From JAYZDF01 sp036337945 (GTDB lineage Bacteria > Myxococcota > Kuafuiibacteriia > Kuafuiibacteriales > Kuafuiibacteriaceae): 64,000 bases of DNA. Both the position numbers and the translations under genes were made by a program. The notes under the pieces are model-generated. The model saw only the letters and a program-made list of their open reading frames with translations. It was not told the origin of the DNA and did no database searches. Numbering within the stretch: the stretch's first letter is position 1; every line of letters begins with the position of its first letter. This document shows, piece after piece, positions 9,681 to 18,827 of this stretch. Where the stretch lies: positions 1-64,000 of the forward strand of contig JAYZDF010000089.1 of NCBI GenBank assembly GCA_036337945.1. Reading direction: 5' to 3'.

Positions 9681-11660
9681 TCATTCACATGCACTGTCTA
9701 AGGACTTTGCCGCCCGAAGCTTTGCACCACCAGGATCTCCCACCGATTTAATGAAACACGTGTACTGATGTCTCCCACTTTCTTGATTGAACAAAACGTA
9801 ATGACCGAGCGTGTTCGGAGCATCGTACTGAACAACCGCAGCTGTTTTCCCATTTAGGTTATTATTCACGGGATAATCGATTGGAGCTACTCCGCTTAAC
9901 TCAATAGAATCAGGCAAAACCGGTTCGACTCGGTTTCCTGCAAGAGGCACGCCTAATGCTACCGCGAGAGCGGCTTCTGCGTTCGGGCTAAAATACCCAT
10001 CCACAACACCCGCGCTCATGAAGACGTCTTTTGGCTCCAGACCTGGGCGAGGCGCTTTGACAACATAATGCGCTTTGGCAACGGGGTCTGCCATATCCCA
10101 TAAATTCTGTAATGCATGCAAAATGGGGTGAGCGAGATGAATTTGTTTCCCCTCTTCTTGTAATTCTAAGGTCAGTTCAAGAAGACCTTTCAGCGTCACA
10201 GGCTCTGTCGCATTGACCGCGATATCAATCAAACTCCCGCCAGAACCCGAAAGCACAATACCTTTCAAACGCGGGTCAACACCGGCCCAAGGCACCCCGA
10301 GAGTTGAGCCCATGGATTGTCCCATCCCAGAAAGGCGCTCCGGGTCGAATCTAATCGTGCTCTGCATGCCCGGATCCAAATTACTCGACAATGACGGATC
10401 TACTTCAACGCTGAGCATTAATCTCGAAAGCAGTGTCAATTCCATCACTGAGACATAGAAATTATCAATCGTTGCCTCAATATTTTCGAAGATATTGTAG
10501 AGTTTCAGTCCGGTCGTGTCAGAGGGGCTGTGCCTATTACCGTGAAGCGGAAAGTCAAGTGCTACCGTCGCCACACCTCGTCGAGCAAGCCATTCGGCAG
10601 GACCCGTTCCGGGCACTGCAGGGGGAGCATCGACGGTCTCCAGACGAGGACCACGGTTAATCGCTTGATACCACTCTCCTCCGGAACCATGCATATAAAT
10701 CATAAGAGGAAAGCCACTCACAGGCTGTGGAGATTTTGGAATTGTGAGCGCTAACCTTACAGCTTGTTCATCGCTTTTTATAGCATTCCCTTCGTTATCA
10801 AATTCTATCAGTCCTTCGCCCAAAAGAGCATATGGTCGCTTACCGCTTTGAACCACCGGGACATTAAACGTCGCAGTAAGAACTTGGTAACTTTCGTACT
10901 CCTCCGCAACAACCCACGGGCTTGCCAATTTAGGAGCAGCTTGTTTCTCTGCCCAAGAGACTAAGTCGACAAGTCGAGAGCTGTGATCTAGGGTAGTGAA
11001 GATTGATGCAATCGATACTCGTGAAAGGTCGAAATCCTCCTCATCGAGAACCTCCCGAAGCCCATCAAACTCATCTCCAGTTTCGAACGCCTCGTGAAAT
11101 TCTTTCGAGCGACCGAGTGTCTCACCGCTGGTGTCCCGGATACTATTGGTCACAACCAGTGCGTATCGAGTGTTTGGTCTCCGAACGAAGCCAAACGCAG
11201 GTGTGGCAGCAAGGAGGTTATCAGGAGACCATTTGTCGCCTTCAATAAGAAACTCAACATCTAATGGGAGTCGCTGTCCTCGCGCGGGAGAATTTTCGTC
11301 AATATCAATGAGAAACACGGATGCATCTCGTTGCAAGGTCTGTGCTCGAACTTTTGGCAGGGTATCGATGTCAATTGGGCCGGAAAGCGGAACAAAGACA
11401 CCAGAACTAACACCCCATTTTCCTTGTAATCTGAAGTCGGCCGCCTGAAACCACATCCACAATAAATCATTCGTCTGAGCGAGAGGCCAATCCTCCCAAT
11501 CACCCGTTCCATTGCTTTTCACACGCTGTTCACTGGGAAATGGGAGAGACCAGTATTCGGGACTCTCAGTATCGAACAAAGCCTGGGTCGGATACTCAAC
11601 AAAAGCTGGAGTACAGCCCACGAGAGAGAACGCCAGCACAAAAACACCAAGTTTACTCAC
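9681..11660 (-). CDS. Lipase/esterase-like lipoprotein (alpha/beta hydrolase)
   Basis: A lipoprotein of about 659 residues. The frame opens at a TTG at 11669, but the GTG at 11660 gives a clean signal (MSKLGVFVLAFSLVGC, lipobox LVGC) and is preferred. After the lipidated Cys comes a domain starting with SLPFPSEQRV that resembles the N-terminal domain of bacterial virulence-factor lipases. An alpha/beta hydrolase domain follows, with an oxyanion-type YMHGSGGEW segment, DFPLHGNRH, and the nucleophile elbow GMGQSMGS (G-x-S-x-G). A late His in NTLGHYVLF could complete the triad. Lipid or ester hydrolysis at the cell envelope is the likely activity; the substrate is unknown. The ABC transporter genes start 36 bases downstream in the same direction, so it may lead that operon. 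Confidence 0.85.
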   Translation of the reverse strand: MSKLGVFVLAFSLVGCTPAFVEYPTQALFDTESPEYWSLPFPSEQRVKSNGTGDWEDWPLAQTNDLLWMWFQAADFRLQGKWGVSSGVFVPLSGPIDIDTLPKVRAQTLQRDASVFLIDIDENSPARGQRLPLDVEFLIEGDKWSPDNLLAATPAFGFVRRPNTRYALVVTNSIRDTSGETLGRSKEFHEAFETGDEFDGLREVLDEEDFDLSRVSIASIFTTLDHSSRLVDLVSWAEKQAAPKLASPWVVAEEYESYQVLTATFNVPVVQSGKRPYALLGEGLIEFDNEGNAIKSDEQAVRLALTIPKSPQPVSGFPLMIYMHGSGGEWYQAINRGPRLETVDAPPAVPGTGPAEWLARRGVATVALDFPLHGNRHSPSDTTGLKLYNIFENIEATIDNFYVSVMELTLLSRLMLSVEVDPSLSSNLDPGMQSTIRFDPERLSGMGQSMGSTLGVPWAGVDPRLKGIVLSGSGGSLIDIAVNATEPVTLKGLLELTLELQEEGKQIHLAHPILHALQNLWDMADPVAKAHYVVKAPRPGLEPKDVFMSAGVVDGYFSPNAEAALAVALGVPLAGNRVEPVLPDSIELSGVAPIDYPVNNNLNGKTAAVVQYDAPNTLGHYVLFNQESGRHQYTCFIKSVGDPGGAKLRAAKSLDSACE

Positions 11661-11694
11661 AATATTCAATTATCAACCGTCAACCACTTGGTCA

Positions 11695-13593
11695 ATGAGT
11701 GCCCAAGACGAGTTGCACTTGACCTGTGGGGCTACCCCTGAAAATGTGCAGGCATCCATTAACCTTATGTTCGGTCTCGCGGTTATCTTCTTTTCGTGGA
11801 TGGTTACTTACTATCTGTTCAAGCAGCTTTTGCGAAGTTCGCAAGAGCATCGAAAAAATGTCGCACTCACCGCGACTCTCTTATTCCACGCTAGCGTACC
11901 GACAATTCTTTGTCGCTATCTCTCCAATTATCAGTGGAGTGTATTTGCCGCCCTTTGTATTCTAGGCGTCGCCGTTTACCTGAACTGGCAACGCATCAAA
12001 AAAGTTGTTCCACCAGTCGACCATCGACCGACGATTGATCGAACTGCTCTTTTCGTCGGAACCGTTACAACAGGATTTGTCGCGTGGGGCCTAATCTCTG
12101 GCCATTTTTGGGACGAAAACGCGGCTCACTTCGGTGTATCTAGTGCCTTAGCGAGAGGAGTTTCGCCACCCGAGCATCCATTATTTCCAGGCCAAATTTT
12201 TCGATACCATTATGGTTTTAATTCATTGGTAGCCGCCGTTATCGCGTTCTCAAGCATCGATGCGGCAACCGCGATCGACATCGTCTCAATCTTGTGTTTT
12301 GCGGCGTTACTTATCGGAGCCTATTCATGTGCGGAAGACCTGGGAGGAAAATCTGCAGGAAGGTTAGCGATTGTCTTGGTGCCGCTGGGAAGCGGACTTC
12401 TGCAGCACCTGCTTTTCAGCGACTTCGGAATTTTAGAAAGTCCCTTGAAGCCTTTTCCTACGGAGTGGCAAAAAGACATCCCTCCACCAGTCATTTCAAA
12501 TTTCTTTCAGCATCCGCAGGGACTCGCGATGGCAACTGTTTTCGGTGTCATTCAATACTTTAATCGGGATGAGGCCAGACACTTCTCGTTTTGGAATTGT
12601 GCATTTCTCGTCGCAGCATTTTCTGTTTCACACATCGTTTTCTTTGGCTTATTAGGACTAGGACTTGGCGTATCCTCTCTGTTCAGTTTTTTACGAACAA
12701 GGTCCTTATTCATTTTGACGAAAGAGACAGTCTGCCTTTCACTTGGGCTTATTCTGGCGTTCCTGGCTGGAGGCTTTCTTGGAACTGATGGAGTTCAAGA
12801 TAACCATATTACCTTTCAAAAAGATTTCTTTGAGGAAGCTTTTCATAGCCGTCTCGGCCATCACCTCGTCCTTTTCGGACTTCCATTTATTTTTCTCCCA
12901 ATCGCGTTTCTCAAGATACTGAAAGCACCTCATCGAATTTTACTTACGATGATGACTATGATCCTGATTGGGTTCTCTGTACCAAATCTGATGAGTTATG
13001 AACGAAGCTGGGACATCGTAAAATTTTTGGGCGTGGCTATGTTTTTTACAAACTTTCTCCTCGCCGTTTATTTGCCGAGTCTCAACGTCAACAAGCTTGT
13101 GGTCGGCTTACTTCTGCTGCTGTCTTGTACGACGGGATCAATCTGGCTCCTCCGAGTCTCAGTATTTGACGGAAAATTAGGCATTCCTAAAATGCACTTC
13201 CCTGCACCCGCGCCCATTGCACAAAAAACGGCGGAAGTCCTCACCCCAATTCTCTCCGCTTCGGACCGTGTCTTCAGCACGAATATTGACATGTCTAAGG
13301 TTGGCTTACTTACGCCCGGTTTCAATTGGCGTCAATTTGGGCGCGGCTATATAATGGATAGAAGGAAGGTCGACCTACAGCTGAGAGCAGCGAAACGCTT
13401 TCGTCGTAACCTTTCTCAAAAAGATATAAAGAGTTTAAGGATTCGATACCTCATACTAAGTCCCGCGGATGTGAAGGGGCTTTCTAAGGAGGCCAAGAAA
13501 CGTCTTCAGGACCCAGATCATTACGAATTCACACGAGAAGTGAGGTCTCATAGTCAGAAGAGATTCATCTACAAAGTCCTAAACCAGGAGTAG
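11695..13593 (+). CDS. Polytopic membrane protein, GT-C glycosyltransferase-like
   Basis: A protein of about 632 residues with 12 or more predicted membrane helices. The frame is open from 11512, antisense to the lipase gene, but the ATG at 11695 lies in the 34-base gap between the divergent genes and starts a normal N-terminus (MSAQDELHLTCG). The first large loop contains FWDENAAHFG and FRYHYGFNSL. An acidic pair in the first extracytoplasmic loop is typical of GT-C fold glycosyltransferases and of DUF2298-type proteins, so transfer of a sugar from a lipid carrier at the outer face of the inner membrane is a reasonable guess. A soluble tail of about 100 residues ends the protein. Confidence in the gene is high, in the function moderate to low. 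Confidence 0.85.
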   Translation: MSAQDELHLTCGATPENVQASINLMFGLAVIFFSWMVTYYLFKQLLRSSQEHRKNVALTATLLFHASVPTILCRYLSNYQWSVFAALCILGVAVYLNWQRIKKVVPPVDHRPTIDRTALFVGTVTTGFVAWGLISGHFWDENAAHFGVSSALARGVSPPEHPLFPGQIFRYHYGFNSLVAAVIAFSSIDAATAIDIVSILCFAALLIGAYSCAEDLGGKSAGRLAIVLVPLGSGLLQHLLFSDFGILESPLKPFPTEWQKDIPPPVISNFFQHPQGLAMATVFGVIQYFNRDEARHFSFWNCAFLVAAFSVSHIVFFGLLGLGLGVSSLFSFLRTRSLFILTKETVCLSLGLILAFLAGGFLGTDGVQDNHITFQKDFFEEAFHSRLGHHLVLFGLPFIFLPIAFLKILKAPHRILLTMMTMILIGFSVPNLMSYERSWDIVKFLGVAMFFTNFLLAVYLPSLNVNKLVVGLLLLLSCTTGSIWLLRVSVFDGKLGIPKMHFPAPAPIAQKTAEVLTPILSASDRVFSTNIDMSKVGLLTPGFNWRQFGRGYIMDRRKVDLQLRAAKRFRRNLSQKDIKSLRIRYLILSPADVKGLSKEAKKRLQDPDHYEFTREVRSHSQKRFIYKVLNQE

Positions 13594-13595
13594 CG

Positions 13596-13622
13596 AGCAG
13601 CTCCAAGCTTCGAAAAGCTGCT
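13596..13622. terminator. Possible weak bidirectional terminator hairpin
   Basis: The gap between the convergent genes ending at 13593 and 13623 contains AGCAGCT (13596-13602) and its complement AGCTGCT (13616-13622) with a 13-base loop, followed on the plus strand by TTA. An alternative smaller stem AGCTT/AAGCT with a CGAA loop lies inside it. The U-tract is short on both sides, so termination strength is doubtful. Confidence 0.3.
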
Positions 13623-13949
13623 TTAGGCGACGAGGACTGTAAATCCAAGTACAGGAATCAAAACAAACCATCCCACACTACGAGTTACGAGAGCAGGAAA
13701 TTGTTGAAAGATTTGAGCTCGCAACCAGGGTTTTATGTAGGTGCTCATCTCTCCTGGGAACCAAATAAAGGAGACCGGTATAACAGACAGGATCAGTACC
13801 ATGACAGCAGTCGCGACGCCTGACGTTGATGCAGCAAACGCCACATATAATATCGCTACTACGACAGCGACACATTTCCATAGGAAGTGCTCTACGATCG
13901 CATTTGGAAACATGGGTTGGAGACTAAATTCACACTGCGGAGATTGCAA
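13623..13949 (-). CDS. Small membrane protein
   Basis: A protein of up to 108 residues with three hydrophobic segments (for example CVAVVVAILYVAFAAST and VLILSVIPVSFIWF). The longest frame begins at a TTG at 13949; an ATG 12 codons later (MFPNAIVEHF) is a good alternative, and neither has a clear ribosome site. It starts 6 bases after the end of the GT-C-like gene at 13956 and is the last gene of the acyl-CoA ligase/GT-C operon. Small membrane proteins in such operons are sometimes assembly or regulatory subunits, but nothing in the sequence assigns a role. Confidence 0.6.
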   Translation of the reverse strand: MQSPQCEFSLQPMFPNAIVEHFLWKCVAVVVAILYVAFAASTSGVATAVMVLILSVIPVSFIWFPGEMSTYIKPWLRAQIFQQFPALVTRSVGWFVLIPVLGFTVLVA

Positions 13950-13955
13950 GTTTTA

Positions 13956-15485
13956 TCAGCGTCGTCGGTAGTAGGACCATTCCCCACTTCGATGCACAAG
14001 CTCTACCCGAGTTTGATTGATCCCATGCAGAGGAGAATCCGGGAACTTAGCGTGCCGACGAACGACAAAAGCATCAAAAGACCAACTATGGCGATTCCAA
14101 TCAAAATACTCCGCTTGTCCCCAAGGAGGTGCGGGTGCAGAGACTTTCCTCTGTACGAGCACATCCGGATGTTCGAATACATTTTGAGGCACAAAACCAC
14201 CCGTTTCTAAGAGATAATAGTTTGAGGCATACCCGTGAGGCTCTCCCGGGTACTCATGAACCTCAGCCGGAGTCCAGTGAAGCAGAGTAAGCTTTTGTCC
14301 AGCGGGCACTGCCTTTATGGCCTCCTCAAAACCTCTCATCTCTGTTCGACCAAAATTCCAAATATCAATAACAGCAAGGGCAACAATAAAAAGATTGAGG
14401 CCATAGAGCGACCAGGAAGCCATACGGTTCTTATCAGGCCAAGTCCCCACCAGAGGAACCAATAAAAGTCCAAGGAAGATTGGGAGCCTGAGGTTCCCAC
14501 CCCACCAATTTACAGGAGGCCCAATATACGACGGCAATAAAATGAACATGAATGCTGTAATTGCAAGCATCAGCCATAAACAGTTCCGCACTTGTCGCTG
14601 CTCTTGGGAGCTCGTACTTTTGGCCCTCATGAAGGTCACGAGGCCTACAAGGCACATTCCTATCCATATGGCCTGCAGTACATCATCGATCTTCGAATAT
14701 CTGTAGGATGCAAACAACCAATCCCAGAGCTGCGAGAATATTTGCGTTCGATCAGCCGAGATGACCGCCTCGTAGATTGCTTCCAAAGCACCTGCTTTTC
14801 CACGGCTTCGTCCTTGGAAGCTCAGCCAATGCGGGACCATGCTCATCACAGTTATCAAAACGAGCGACAAGCGAGCAGCGGCGCTTTTGGTTCGAAGAAC
14901 GAAGCAGTCCCAAATTGCGACAGCGAGAAGCAATCCCCACACCACAAGAAAGACAAAAACATGAAAGGAGTGTGTAACGAGCATGAAGCCCAAAAAGAGA
15001 ACCGACGTTCGTACGCGAGATTGTCGAGTTCTCATCTGGAAATAGCACGCCATCGTACATACGCCCGTCACCAAAGCACAAGCATTAGGCATGAAACCAC
15101 AGTAGACATGCTTGCCTAGTGAAAGAGGCAAAACAAAGTACGCCAAACGAATGTCGCTGCCGACACTTCTGCACAGCCATGCCATTGCAGGTCCTAGGCC
15201 CCCAAGAGCCAGAGTCAGAACAATTCTTCCAGCGTCCATGGGAGGCAACCAATTCGCAAGCCCGGCAATCATCCAGTACATCAAAGCGTTTGGTCCCGCC
15301 CCGCCTGAAAATTCAAAGTAATGAGGTAACTGCGCGTCTACTTCGTTGTAGTTGAGGATGACGCCGACCACTCCAAGATGGCCAGGCCAATCCTGGAAGG
15401 GTAGATAGTCTGAAGCCCAAGGAAGAAGGCCCGGAGAACATAATCCAAGCCAAAACAGCCAATGTGGATTCTTAGCGTTTCTCAT
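13956..15485 (-). CDS. Polytopic membrane protein, GT-C-like
   Basis: A 509-residue protein with about ten membrane helices and a soluble C-terminal domain of some 110 residues. The first loop reads DYLPFQDWPGHLG; acidic residues followed by His here are a usual feature of GT-C fold enzymes that use polyprenyl-phosphate sugars. It is not clearly a paralog of the GT-C-like protein at 11695. The start ATG overlaps the stop of the acyl-CoA ligase gene (ATGA at 15482-15485), so the two are translationally coupled. That pairing suggests that the operon modifies a lipid or lipid-linked glycan of the envelope, but this is inference from context. Confidence 0.85.
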   Translation of the reverse strand: MRNAKNPHWLFWLGLCSPGLLPWASDYLPFQDWPGHLGVVGVILNYNEVDAQLPHYFEFSGGAGPNALMYWMIAGLANWLPPMDAGRIVLTLALGGLGPAMAWLCRSVGSDIRLAYFVLPLSLGKHVYCGFMPNACALVTGVCTMACYFQMRTRQSRVRTSVLFLGFMLVTHSFHVFVFLVVWGLLLAVAIWDCFVLRTKSAAARLSLVLITVMSMVPHWLSFQGRSRGKAGALEAIYEAVISADRTQIFSQLWDWLFASYRYSKIDDVLQAIWIGMCLVGLVTFMRAKSTSSQEQRQVRNCLWLMLAITAFMFILLPSYIGPPVNWWGGNLRLPIFLGLLLVPLVGTWPDKNRMASWSLYGLNLFIVALAVIDIWNFGRTEMRGFEEAIKAVPAGQKLTLLHWTPAEVHEYPGEPHGYASNYYLLETGGFVPQNVFEHPDVLVQRKVSAPAPPWGQAEYFDWNRHSWSFDAFVVRRHAKFPDSPLHGINQTRVELVHRSGEWSYYRRR

Positions 15486-17284
15486 TGCGTCATATAGAGG
15501 CTGTCTATCGCCCTGGCGTGCTTTTCATAAACGACTCGGCGCTTCACCTTCAAAGTCGGCGTGAGCTCACCACTTTCAATAGTCATTTCTTCCAGCAATA
15601 ACTCCCAGCGCTTCAATTGTTGAAATTTAGGGAGTGATTTATTGATTTCGTCGACGTGCTTCGACAACACTTGTCGCGCTTCATTGAGAAACTCTTCCTC
15701 AAAATTTCCCCCAGAACAGCGTTCGTTTTTTAAATCGCTGTCAACAACCATAAGCGCCACTAAGTATGGTTTTCGATCGCCAATAACCACAGCTTGACTC
15801 ACCCATGGATGAGCTGTCAGCTGAGCCTCGATCGGTTGAGGTGCTATGTTCTTTCCTCCAGCAGTAATAATGAGATCCTTCAATCGGTCTGTGATAACCA
15901 GAAAGCCCTCGTTATCGACAAATCCGATATCTCCAGTTCGAAACCAGTGATCATCTGTAAATGCCTGCTTTGTGGCTTCCTCGTTCTTAAAATAACCTTT
16001 GAAGATGCCAGGTCCTTTGACCTGAATTTCTCCCTCATCAGAAATCCGAACATGTGTCCCGCGCAAAGGCATTCCAACAGTTCCTATTTTTCGTTTATGT
16101 AACGTATTGAGAGACACGGGGGCACTCGTCTCCGTGAGCCCATAGCCCTCTAACACCGGGACGCCAATGTCATCGAAAAACTCGTTTATGTGAGTAACCA
16201 AAGGCGCGCCTCCACATCCGAGCCATCTCACTCGCCCGCCCATCCGGTCGCGAACCTTTGCTCCAACCAATCGATCAGAAATTTTTCGACGAATTCGTAG
16301 TCCGAAGGGGATGGGCTGACCTGCTCGCCGAAGCCGCCCGGCCTGGGCGAGCGTATTCATCGCATACTGAAACACTTTGTGCCTAGCACCTCCCTGCTCT
16401 TTTGCGGTGCTATAGACTTTAGCGTGTATTTTCTCGAGTATGCGAGGAACTGTAGCAAAACATGTAGGCTGGACTTCCCGAATATTCGCCGGCACCTTGT
16501 CTAGTGATTCGGCAAAATACCCTTTCACGTCGGCAATAAGCGCCAAGTAATTGGCATAACGCTGTAACGAGTGTGCTAATGGCAAAAACGATAGTGACAC
16601 CTCATCTTGATACCCCATCGCCTCAATTGAAGCGTAAATCACATATACAAAGTTTTGGTGCGTAAGCATTGCCCCTTTCGGCTCACCGGTGGTGCCGCTG
16701 GTGTATACATAAGTGACAACGTCGCTCGATTTGTTTAGTGACATTCTATCTGTGAGTTCGGATGGGTACTGACTTCGCCGACGAGCCCCCATAGCTATCA
16801 GGCTCTCTAAAGTACGCTGACCATCGACATCGTGGCATATCGTCACACAAGTAATTTCGAGTTCACGCATTGAGGCTGCTTTCTGTACTTTCCTGAACTG
16901 TTCAGAGTCCTCGACGAACACCAAGCGAGCATTCGAGTGTTCGAGGATATGCGCAGTTTGTTCGACCGTCAGCGTTGGATAAATCCCCACAGTAATACCA
17001 CCGACGTACATGCTTGCGATGTCAATCTGGGACCATTCTCGCCGAGTAGTACTGAGAATAGCCACACAGTCTCCTCTTTTGACGCTAAGTTCCAATAAAC
17101 CGGAGGCGATATTTTCGACTGCCTCTCGAGCTTCGCCCCAAGTAAAAGGCTGCCACTTGCCCTGCTCTTTTACGTGTACACTGACCTCGTTTGGATTCCT
17201 CTGGACGCGACGTATAAACAGCTCCGGAATAGTCGTCGAGGCTTCATACATGACCTGTTGCTCTCTCTCTTTGATACTTTCCAT
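15482..17284 (-). CDS. Long-chain fatty acid--CoA ligase (AMP-forming)
   Basis: A 600-residue member of the ANL superfamily, close to the FadD15/ACSBG type. It has the P-loop YTSGTTGEPKGAM near residue 194, the A5 motif GYGLTETSAPVS, the A7/A8 motifs RTGDIGF and DRLKDLIITAGGKNI, and the catalytic A10 Lys within LTPTLKVKRR. It should activate long-chain fatty acids to acyl-CoA through an acyl-AMP intermediate, at the cytoplasmic face of the membrane. The length is normal for the family and all core motifs are intact. It is the first gene of an operon with a GT-C-like membrane protein, so the acyl-CoA may feed lipid modification as well as beta-oxidation or phospholipid synthesis. Confidence 0.95.
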   Translation of the reverse strand: MESIKEREQQVMYEASTTIPELFIRRVQRNPNEVSVHVKEQGKWQPFTWGEAREAVENIASGLLELSVKRGDCVAILSTTRREWSQIDIASMYVGGITVGIYPTLTVEQTAHILEHSNARLVFVEDSEQFRKVQKAASMRELEITCVTICHDVDGQRTLESLIAMGARRRSQYPSELTDRMSLNKSSDVVTYVYTSGTTGEPKGAMLTHQNFVYVIYASIEAMGYQDEVSLSFLPLAHSLQRYANYLALIADVKGYFAESLDKVPANIREVQPTCFATVPRILEKIHAKVYSTAKEQGGARHKVFQYAMNTLAQAGRLRRAGQPIPFGLRIRRKISDRLVGAKVRDRMGGRVRWLGCGGAPLVTHINEFFDDIGVPVLEGYGLTETSAPVSLNTLHKRKIGTVGMPLRGTHVRISDEGEIQVKGPGIFKGYFKNEEATKQAFTDDHWFRTGDIGFVDNEGFLVITDRLKDLIITAGGKNIAPQPIEAQLTAHPWVSQAVVIGDRKPYLVALMVVDSDLKNERCSGGNFEEEFLNEARQVLSKHVDEINKSLPKFQQLKRWELLLEEMTIESGELTPTLKVKRRVVYEKHARAIDSLYMTQ

Positions 17285-17402
17285 GTAGTAAAAGGCTCAA
17301 ATGTGGTGGGTCTCTAAGTACAATCAACGGCGGCAGAATAACCGCAGTGCCTGGACCATCCAAACATGTCTAGTTCCTGTGTAGTCGTTTTGTGCTTTAG
17401 TT

Positions 17403-18827
17403 TCAATCATCAAAAGGTACATGACGGGTGTAAACGTCGTATCGCGTTTGTATTCTGCTTACGTAGGCAATCGGTTGTTCGGCCCGGCAATAACCGTATC
17501 GCGTCTGACGATACCACCGTGGGTCTTTTTTCAGGCGAATTGCTTTTTCCACATTATGAAACCATCGGTTTTCATCATACCCATTCGTTCGTGCGAGTGC
17601 TCTCGCGTCCTTAACGTGACCTAAGCCTACATTATAGGCCGCAAGAGCGAACCGAATGCTCTGTCTCGGAGAGACCGCGTCATTCTGAAAATGGCGAATG
17701 AGCCACGCCAAATAGCTGGTGCCAACCCGAATATTGACCTCCGGTACAAGGAGTTGATTAATGACTTCTTCGTTTGTCCCCTTTAGCTTTCCATGTTTTC
17801 TCGCCGTCGAGGGAAGTACTTGCATGAGCCCGACTGCTCCAAACGCACTCTTCGCCTTTGGATTGAATCTCGATTCAGCAAAAGCCAATGCAGCGAGTAA
17901 GCGCCAATCAACATTCTTAGTAGTACCCATTTTCTTGAAATATCGATCATACGGAGAAATCTTTCCTTCTTTATCCGCGCGATAATCATTGTCTGACGCT
18001 TTCGTCATATGTCGCCGTGCAGCCGAAAAATACCGTTTATAGAGAATAGGAATCAGATTACGTTTATTTTTACTAATAAACTCATTGATGCTCGTTCGCA
18101 GTTGCTTAGATTTCGGTCGCACTCCCCAGGCCTTCGCAAACTCGCTGGGCAGCTTCACACGCTCGGCGACGTTGAGTCCGGATGGCATCTCAAGTTCAAA
18201 CACATTCCGATCGATGATACTCGCTTCGTATTCGCCCGAATCAATTCTCCTAAGAATTTCTTCCATTTCCACGCTGGGATCAACGTGCTCTGTTCGTAGG
18301 TCAAAGCCTCTGGATTTTGCGAGTTCTTTTGCGACCTCAAATGTCGTTGAGTATTTATTCAAAGCTAATTCAAATTGACCGAGTTGCTTAAAGTCGTTCA
18401 ATTTCTTAACAGTATGCCGGTGAGTAACAATCAGGCGATCGACACTAAACATTGTGTCGCTAAAAGAAATCAGCTTTGCTCGTTTGTCTGTCACGGTCAT
18501 TCCTGCCGCAATGATGTCTCCTTCTCCCTTCAACAGCGCCGGGATGAGACCTGATCGCGATTGGGGAACCACAATTGCAAGTCGAACACCGATTGAATCC
18601 GCATATGCTTTTGCAACCTCGTATTCGAAGCCAAGCTGGCGCCCTTTGGCGATGAAGTATGAAGAAGAGTTATTTCTGGTGAGGACCCGTAGAACGCCTT
18701 TTTCCTTTATGACGTTCAGATCTCCTACGTATCTTTCTTGCGTATGCCCTGTAAGAACGCGCTCATATTGGACGGCAGGAGGAGGATTTGCGATGAAAGC
18801 AAAAGCAATGACTAGAGGAGAAATCAT
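17403..18827 (-). CDS. mltF: Membrane-bound lytic transglycosylase F-like protein
   Basis: A 474-residue two-domain protein. Residues about 40-270 form a periplasmic solute-binding domain (SBP_bac_3 type), seen as GVLRVLTRNNSSSYF and GFEYEVAKAYADSIGVRLA. Residues 300-450 form an SLT lytic transglycosylase domain with the catalytic Glu in LAFAESRFNPKAKSAFG, then GLMQVLPSTAR and AYNVGLGHV. This is the MltF architecture: it cleaves peptidoglycan to 1,6-anhydromuropeptides, and the binding domain regulates activity. The N-terminal hydrophobic segment (MISPLVIAFAFIA) is short and has no lipobox. The ATG overlaps the stop of the upstream gene (ATGA at 18824-18827), so the two are co-translated. Confidence 0.93.
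   Translation of the reverse strand: MISPLVIAFAFIANPPPAVQYERVLTGHTQERYVGDLNVIKEKGVLRVLTRNNSSSYFIAKGRQLGFEYEVAKAYADSIGVRLAIVVPQSRSGLIPALLKGEGDIIAAGMTVTDKRAKLISFSDTMFSVDRLIVTHRHTVKKLNDFKQLGQFELALNKYSTTFEVAKELAKSRGFDLRTEHVDPSVEMEEILRRIDSGEYEASIIDRNVFELEMPSGLNVAERVKLPSEFAKAWGVRPKSKQLRTSINEFISKNKRNLIPILYKRYFSAARRHMTKASDNDYRADKEGKISPYDRYFKKMGTTKNVDWRLLAALAFAESRFNPKAKSAFGAVGLMQVLPSTARKHGKLKGTNEEVINQLLVPEVNIRVGTSYLAWLIRHFQNDAVSPRQSIRFALAAYNVGLGHVKDARALARTNGYDENRWFHNVEKAIRLKKDPRWYRQTRYGYCRAEQPIAYVSRIQTRYDVYTRHVPFDD

Noticed and set aside
14592..15119. A 175-codon plus-strand open frame inside the GT-C-like gene
   Set aside because: It lies antisense to a well-supported membrane protein gene. Its translation is low in hydrophobic order and has no motif.
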